Source: Streptomyces sp. LUP30 (GTDB lineage Bacteria; Actinomycetota; Actinomycetes; Streptomycetales; Streptomycetaceae). From it: 43,156 nucleotides of DNA. The stretch covers positions 28,100-71,255 of the forward strand of contig NZ_MJAJ01000046.1 in the NCBI RefSeq assembly GCF_001746365.1, written 5' to 3'. The position numbers and the translations under genes are program-made. The notes under the pieces were generated by a model, which had not been told where the DNA came from, made no database searches, and was given only the letters and a program-made list of their open reading frames with translations. Of this stretch, positions 39,289-43,156 are shown piece by piece; the first letter of the stretch is position 1; each line of letters begins with the position of its first letter.

Positions 39289-40281
39289 ATGAGCACCAGA
39301 CCACGACTCTCGTTACGCGCCCTCGCCACCGGGCCGGTCGTCCTCGCGACCGCCGCCTGCGCCCTCACCGTCCAGACCGCCGCTCCGGCGCAGGCCGCCG
39401 TCTGCAACGGATACGTCGGGCTCACCTTCGACGACGGGCCGTCCGGCACCACGCCGGCCCTGCTCAACGCCCTCAAGCAGAACGGGCTGCGGGCCACGAT
39501 GTTCAACGAGGGCCAGTACGCCGCGGCACGCCCGTCCCAGGTGCGGGCCCAGGTCGACGCGGGGATGTGGGTCGGCAACCACAGCTACACCCATCCGCAC
39601 CTGACCCAGCAGAGCCAGTCGCAGATCGACTCCGAGATCTCCCGCACCCAGCAGGCGATCGCGGGGGCGGGCGGCGGCACGCCCAAACTGTTCCGTCCGC
39701 CGTACGGCGAGACCAACTCCACGGTGCGCGCCGTCGAGGCCAGGTACGGCCTGACCGAGATCATCTGGGACGTGGACTCGCAGGACTGGAACGGCGCGAG
39801 CACCGACGCGATCGTGCAGGCCGCGGGCCGGCTCACCAACGGCCAGGTCATCCTCATGCACGACTGGCCCGCCAACACGATCGCCGCGATCCCCCGGATC
39901 GCACAGGGCCTGGCGAGCCGCGGCCTGTGCGCCGGGATGATCTCGCCGCAGACCGGCCGCGCCGTCGCCCCCGACGGTGGGGGCGGCGGTGGGGGCGGCG
40001 GTGGGGGCGGTGGCGGTGCGTGTTCCGCGACGCTCTCCGCCGGTCAGCAGTGGGGCGACCGGTACAACCTCAACGTCGCCGTCAGCGGATCCAGCAACTG
40101 GACCGTCACCATGAACATCCCCTCCCCCGCCAAGATCCTCTCCACCTGGAACACCACCGCCAGCTTCCCCAGCGCCCAAGTGCTGACCGCCAAACCCAAC
40201 GGCAGCGGCAACACCTTCGGCGTCACCGTCCAACCCAACGGCAACTGGACCTGGCCCACCGTCTCCTGCAGCGCGAGCTGA
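39289..40281 (+). CDS. axeA: CE4 acetyl-xylan esterase with CBM2
   Basis: The 330-residue secreted enzyme removes acetyl groups from xylan. After a signal peptide (to about residue 37) it has a polysaccharide-deacetylase domain with TFDDG (46-50, metal/catalytic Asp48 and Asp49), HSYTHPHL (His98, His102 metal ligands), RPPYG (136-140), DVDSQDW and LMHDW (His191). A Gly-rich linker and CBM2 follow. It lies 38 bp after xlnB with its own GGAGGAG site, matching the xlnB-axeA operon of S. lividans. A strong terminator follows. Confidence 0.92.
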   Translation: MSTRPRLSLRALATGPVVLATAACALTVQTAAPAQAAVCNGYVGLTFDDGPSGTTPALLNALKQNGLRATMFNEGQYAAARPSQVRAQVDAGMWVGNHSYTHPHLTQQSQSQIDSEISRTQQAIAGAGGGTPKLFRPPYGETNSTVRAVEARYGLTEIIWDVDSQDWNGASTDAIVQAAGRLTNGQVILMHDWPANTIAAIPRIAQGLASRGLCAGMISPQTGRAVAPDGGGGGGGGGGGGGGACSATLSAGQQWGDRYNLNVAVSGSSNWTVTMNIPSPAKILSTWNTTASFPSAQVLTAKPNGSGNTFGVTVQPNGNWTWPTVSCSAS

Positions 40282-40282
40282 C
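40012..40282 (+). repeat. CBM2 direct repeat, copy 2
   Basis: This is the second 271-bp copy (270 of 271 bases equal to copy 1), shifted by 1031 bp. Repeated Gly codons just before it differ in number and order between copies. Confidence 0.95.
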
Positions 40283-40308
40283 CCGTTCGACGCACAGGCG
40301 GCGTCCCG

Positions 40309-40348
40309 GTGGAACGGTCCGGGCGGTCGGACGCCCGGACCGTTCCAC
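40309..40348 (+). terminator. Strong terminator of xlnB-axeA
   Basis: GTGGAACGGTCCGGGCG (40309-40325) pairs perfectly with CGCCCGGACCGTTCCAC (40332-40348) around a 6-nt loop, 28 bp after the axeA stop, followed by CAAAACG. Confidence 0.85.
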
Positions 40349-40456
40349 CAAAACGACCAACTCCCCGCACTCCGCACAGCCCGCCCGCACAGCCCGCCCG
40401 CCCCGCACACTCCGGCCGTGGCTCCGGGGCGGTCACGAACCGTGTACCCGCCGAGC

Positions 40457-41476
40457 TCACGTCGTCTGCGGGTGCAGCAGCCGCGCGAGCAGGTCGTCCA
40501 GGGTGACCAGGCCGGTGAGCCGGCCCTCGTCGTCGCGGACCACGGCGAGGCTCGCCCGGCGGCGGCGCAACCGCTCGATGGCCTCGCCGACGGTGTCCTG
40601 GGCCGCCAGTTCGGGCACCGGACGGGCCAGGTCGCGGGCGGTGACCGCACGGCCCCGGGCGCGGGCGACCAGGGCGTCGCGCGCGTGGACGGAGCCGACG
40701 ACGGTCTCCGCGTCGCGGACCAGCAGACGGCTGTGGTCGTGTGCGGCCGCGATGGCGAGGATCTCCGCGACGTCGGCCTCCGCCCGCACCGAGGTGATCA
40801 GCTCGGCCGGGATCCGCAGCGCGGCGACCGGCGTCTGCGGCTCCGTCAGCGAGTTGGTGATCAGCTCGGAGTCGTCCTTGCTGATCAGCCCGAGCCGCTC
40901 GGACTCCTCGACGAGATGGGCGAGCTGCTCGCGGTTGTGGACGGACGTCAGCTCGTCGCGCGGGGTGACCCGGCACAGCCGCACCAGCGCGTTGCTCATC
41001 GCGTTGAGCACCCGGATCAGCGGCCGCACGGCGTTGACCACCGCGCGGAAGGACGGGGAGAGCAGCATCGCCGAGCGTTCGGGGTGCGCGATGGCCCAGG
41101 ACTTCGGGGCCATCTCACCGACGACCATGTGCAGGAACACGACCACGATCATCGCCACGGCGAACGCGACGCCGTAGCTGAGGGCGCTGGGCAGCCCGAG
41201 GTCGTGCAGCAGCGGGTCGAGCTCGTGGGAGATCGCGGGCTTGGAGACCGAGCCGAGGCCCAGAGTGCAGACGGTGATGCCGAGTTGGGCCCCGGCCAGC
41301 GTCAGCGACAGCTCGCGCATGCCGGCGAGGGCCGCGCCCGCACCGCGCCGTCCCTCGGCGGCCGCCTTCTCCATACGGTGCCGTCTGGCCGCGACGAGGG
41401 CGAACTCGGCGGCGACGAAGAACCCGCTGCCGATCAGCAGCAGCACGGTGACGAAGAGCGCCGTCGGGAAGCTCAT
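40457..41476 (-). CDS. CNNM/CorC-type membrane protein with CBS domains
   Basis: The 339-residue protein has an N-terminal DUF21/CNNM transmembrane domain (TALFVTVLLLIGSGFFVAAE, LAGAQLGITVCTLGLGSVSK, YGVAFAVAMIVVVFLHMVVG, GEMAPKSWAI) and a CBS pair (HNREQLAHLVEESERLGLIS, then AAAHDHSRLLVRDAETVVGS, GEAIERLRRRRASLAVVRDD). Such proteins, often annotated as hemolysins, transport Mg2+ or Co2+. The typical CorC_HlyC C-terminal domain is absent. It overlaps the upstream paralogue by 4 bp and is its operon partner. Confidence 0.87.
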   Translation of the reverse strand: MSFPTALFVTVLLLIGSGFFVAAEFALVAARRHRMEKAAAEGRRGAGAALAGMRELSLTLAGAQLGITVCTLGLGSVSKPAISHELDPLLHDLGLPSALSYGVAFAVAMIVVVFLHMVVGEMAPKSWAIAHPERSAMLLSPSFRAVVNAVRPLIRVLNAMSNALVRLCRVTPRDELTSVHNREQLAHLVEESERLGLISKDDSELITNSLTEPQTPVAALRIPAELITSVRAEADVAEILAIAAAHDHSRLLVRDAETVVGSVHARDALVARARGRAVTARDLARPVPELAAQDTVGEAIERLRRRRASLAVVRDDEGRLTGLVTLDDLLARLLHPQTT

Positions 41477-42804
41477 GACCGCTCGCCTTCCTGCAGCTCG
41501 AACAGCTCGATGCGCACCCGTTCGGGCACATGCCGGTCGAGGGTGTGGACGTCGATCAGCGCGCGGCCGCCGCCGGGCAGGTCGAGGGCGAGACGGTCGC
41601 CGATGGTCGGGAAGCGGCCCAGCCGGTCGACGACCAGGCCTGCCACGGTGTCGTAGTCGTCCTCCTCGGGCAGTTCGACGCCGGTGGCCTCGGCCACTTC
41701 GTCGAGCCGTCGTCCTGCGTCCACCAGCCAGCCGTCGCCGTCGGCGACCGCGACGGCGGTGACGCGGTCGGACTCGTCGGCGATGTCCCCGACGAGTTCC
41801 TCGGCGATGTCCTCGTAGGTGACGATGCCGGCGACCCCGCCGTGTTCGTCCAGGACGACCGCGAACTCGTCGCCCCGGGAGCGCATGTGCTCCACCGCGT
41901 CCGGCAGCGGAAGCGTGTCGGGCAGCAGCAGGGGGCGGCGGGCGGCCGCGGCGGCCGTGGTGTCGGGGAAGCGGTCGGCGGGCAGCGCGGTCAGTTCGCG
42001 CACGCCCAGTACGCCGGTGACGTCGTCGGGGTGGTCGCCGAGGACGGGGTAGGTGGAGTGGCCGTGCGCGGCGATCAGTTCGACGGCCTCGGCGAGGCTC
42101 GCGTCCTTGCGGACGAAGACGCAGTCCGCGCGGGGCACCATGACCTCGTCGAGGGTGCGCTCGGAGAACTCCAGCGCGTGGTCGAGGAGTTGGGCGGTGC
42201 CGGCGGGAAGCCGGCCCTGCTCGTGGGACTCACCGATGAGGTGGCCGAGTTCCTCCAGGGTCGCGCCGTGGTGCAGTTCCTCGACCGGCTCGATGCCCGC
42301 CCTGCGCAGCAGCCGGTCGGCCGCCCCGTCGAAGACGCGCACGACGGGACCCACGATGCGCAGATACGCCAGGGTGGAGCCGGCCAGGGACTTCGCCAGC
42401 CGTTCGGGGACGGCGATGGCGAGGTTCTTGGGGGCCAGCTCGCCGATCACCATCTGCACGACCGTGGCCAGCACGAAGGCGAGCACGACGGACACTCCGG
42501 CGACGGCCCCCTCGGGGAGGCCGAGAGCCGACAGGGCGGGTTCGAGCAGCGCGGACACCGACGGCTCGGCGATGAAGCCGACGACCAGGCCGGTGACGGT
42601 GATGCCGAGCTGCGCGCCGGACAGCATGAACGACAGCCGCTCCAGCACCTTCAGTGCGCGCGCGGCCCCGCGGTCTCCGGCCTCGGCCTGCCGGGCCAGG
42701 GCGAGCCGGTCGGCGGACACGTATGCGAACTCCTGGGCCACGAAGTAGCCCGTTCCCAGGGTCAGCACCAGGACGGCCAGCAGGCCGACAACGGCACTCG
42801 TCAT
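41473..42804 (-). CDS. CNNM/CorC-type membrane protein with CBS and CorC domains
   Basis: The 443-residue protein is a full-length CNNM/hemolysin-C family member. It has a DUF21 domain (GLLAVLVLTLGTGYFVAQEF, LSGAQLGITVTGLVVGFIAE, VLAFVLATVVQMVIGELAPK), two CBS motifs (VMVPRADCVFVRKDASLAEA, FAVVLDEHGGVAGIVTYEDI) and a C-terminal CorC_HlyC domain (GWLVDAGRRLDEVAEATGVE, DYDTVAGLVVDRLGRFPTIG). It is probably a divalent-cation transporter or regulator. Its start is 168 bp from the next gene and its stop overlaps the paralogue, so both may form a heteromeric complex. Confidence 0.89.
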   Translation of the reverse strand: MTSAVVGLLAVLVLTLGTGYFVAQEFAYVSADRLALARQAEAGDRGAARALKVLERLSFMLSGAQLGITVTGLVVGFIAEPSVSALLEPALSALGLPEGAVAGVSVVLAFVLATVVQMVIGELAPKNLAIAVPERLAKSLAGSTLAYLRIVGPVVRVFDGAADRLLRRAGIEPVEELHHGATLEELGHLIGESHEQGRLPAGTAQLLDHALEFSERTLDEVMVPRADCVFVRKDASLAEAVELIAAHGHSTYPVLGDHPDDVTGVLGVRELTALPADRFPDTTAAAAARRPLLLPDTLPLPDAVEHMRSRGDEFAVVLDEHGGVAGIVTYEDIAEELVGDIADESDRVTAVAVADGDGWLVDAGRRLDEVAEATGVELPEEDDYDTVAGLVVDRLGRFPTIGDRLALDLPGGGRALIDVHTLDRHVPERVRIELFELQEGERS

Positions 42805-42972
42805 CGAACACCACCCCGCCGTGTGCCGTGCGTGCCGCGCTGAGAGGGGATGCGGCGGGATGGTCGGGGACTGTGCCCCGGAGAGTCCGTCGATCTGGCG
42901 GACAAGGGTGACTCCTTCACTGGAACGTTCACCTTGGCAACGAGCGCGAGCGGGCCCGTGTTCCCGGCTCGG

Positions 42973-43156
42973 TCACAGGGGCGTCGCGGCGTGCAGGATG
43001 ACGAGCATGGTCACGGCCGCGTTCGCCGACGACATCGCCGACACGGCCGTCCCGGCGGCGGCCCCCCAGACCGCGAGGCCCGCGGCCGTGAAGAACGACG
43101 GTCGGCGCCGCGCCGCCGGGGCGGGCCCGAGCAGCGCCGTCACCCGGCGCGGCACG
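42973..43156 (-). CDS. C-terminal fragment of a probable M56/M48-type membrane peptidase
   Basis: Only the last 60 residues are within the window (RRVTALLGPAPAARRRPSFF, then TAAGLAVWGAAAGTAVSAMS and a final VTMLVILHA). The pattern of RVxxLLGPAP, a proline/arginine stretch and a terminal transmembrane helix occurs at the end of Streptomyces M56-family peptidases. The gene continues past the right edge. Family assignment is tentative. Confidence 0.5.
   Translation of the reverse strand, partial: VPRRVTALLGPAPAARRRPSFFTAAGLAVWGAAAGTAVSAMSSANAAVTMLVILHAATPL

Noticed and set aside
42805..42972. Possible metal-sensing riboswitch upstream of the CNNM genes
   Set aside because: Small hairpins exist (GTCCG...CGGAC), but I could not match them to the conserved core of an M-box or yybP-ykoY riboswitch.

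Overview
The window is high-GC actinobacterial chromosome, almost certainly Streptomyces. The codon bias is extreme toward G/C in third positions. It carries a gene for an HrdD-type principal-like sigma factor, a xylanase/acetyl-xylan esterase pair with CBM2 domains, and a pSAM2-type actinomycete integrative and conjugative element (AICE) in a tRNA-Arg(CCU) gene. From memory, the left part resembles the fruK-fruR ... TetR-hrdD region of S. coelicolor; this was not checked by search.

Left chromosomal arm (1-16660). On the minus strand are fruK and its DeoR-type regulator fruR. A DHA2-family exporter gene and a divergent WYL-domain regulator follow, sharing a short promoter region with an inverted repeat. 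Next are a TetR regulator gene, hrdD (with a sigma-R-type promoter match upstream), a PAT/Bar-like acetyltransferase, a DODA-type extradiol dioxygenase divergent from a MarR regulator, a second DHA2 exporter with an upstream TetR regulator, a secreted M6-type metalloprotease, and a protein made of two fused IclR units. Several of these regulators contain in-frame short tandem repeats.

Integrated element (about 16695-31156). A 43-bp direct repeat, identical at both ends, covers the tRNA-Arg sequence from the anticodon loop through the acceptor stem. From left to right the element has int, xis, a cluster of about a dozen GTAGCGG heptamers/octamers, a replication module (DUF3631-type ATPase, small protein, prim-pol), a transfer module (Spd-like membrane proteins, a CGCCTCCCCG repeat cluster, TraB/FtsK-like translocase, several tiny zinc-binding or helical proteins, DUF2637-like protein, a stand-alone RapZ C-terminal domain, a tRNA-like minihelix), and a divergent GntR regulator coupled to a GNAT acetyltransferase. 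The right end, of clearly lower GC, carries cargo: an HTH/coiled-coil/class III nucleotide-cyclase-like protein facing a tiny membrane protein.

Scar region (31157-33729). Beyond attR lies about 2.5 kb of mixed content: an N-truncated HATPase, a small conserved-looking protein, a three-helix membrane protein, an N-truncated HTTM relic and a SRPBCC protein. It ends in a third, decayed copy of the att site, which suggests an older tandem insertion at the same tRNA.

Right chromosomal arm (33730-43156). It holds a secreted protein with a strong terminator, a DUF6585-like membrane protein, an orphan ChvE-like sugar-binding lipoprotein, the xlnB-axeA-type xylan-degradation pair preceded by two CGAA-N3-TTCG motifs, two overlapping CNNM/CorC-type membrane protein genes, and the 3' end of a probable peptidase gene cut by the window edge. 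The most interesting items for follow-up are the cyclase cargo, the two repeat clusters of the AICE, the decayed third att site, and the almost identical CBM2 copies.
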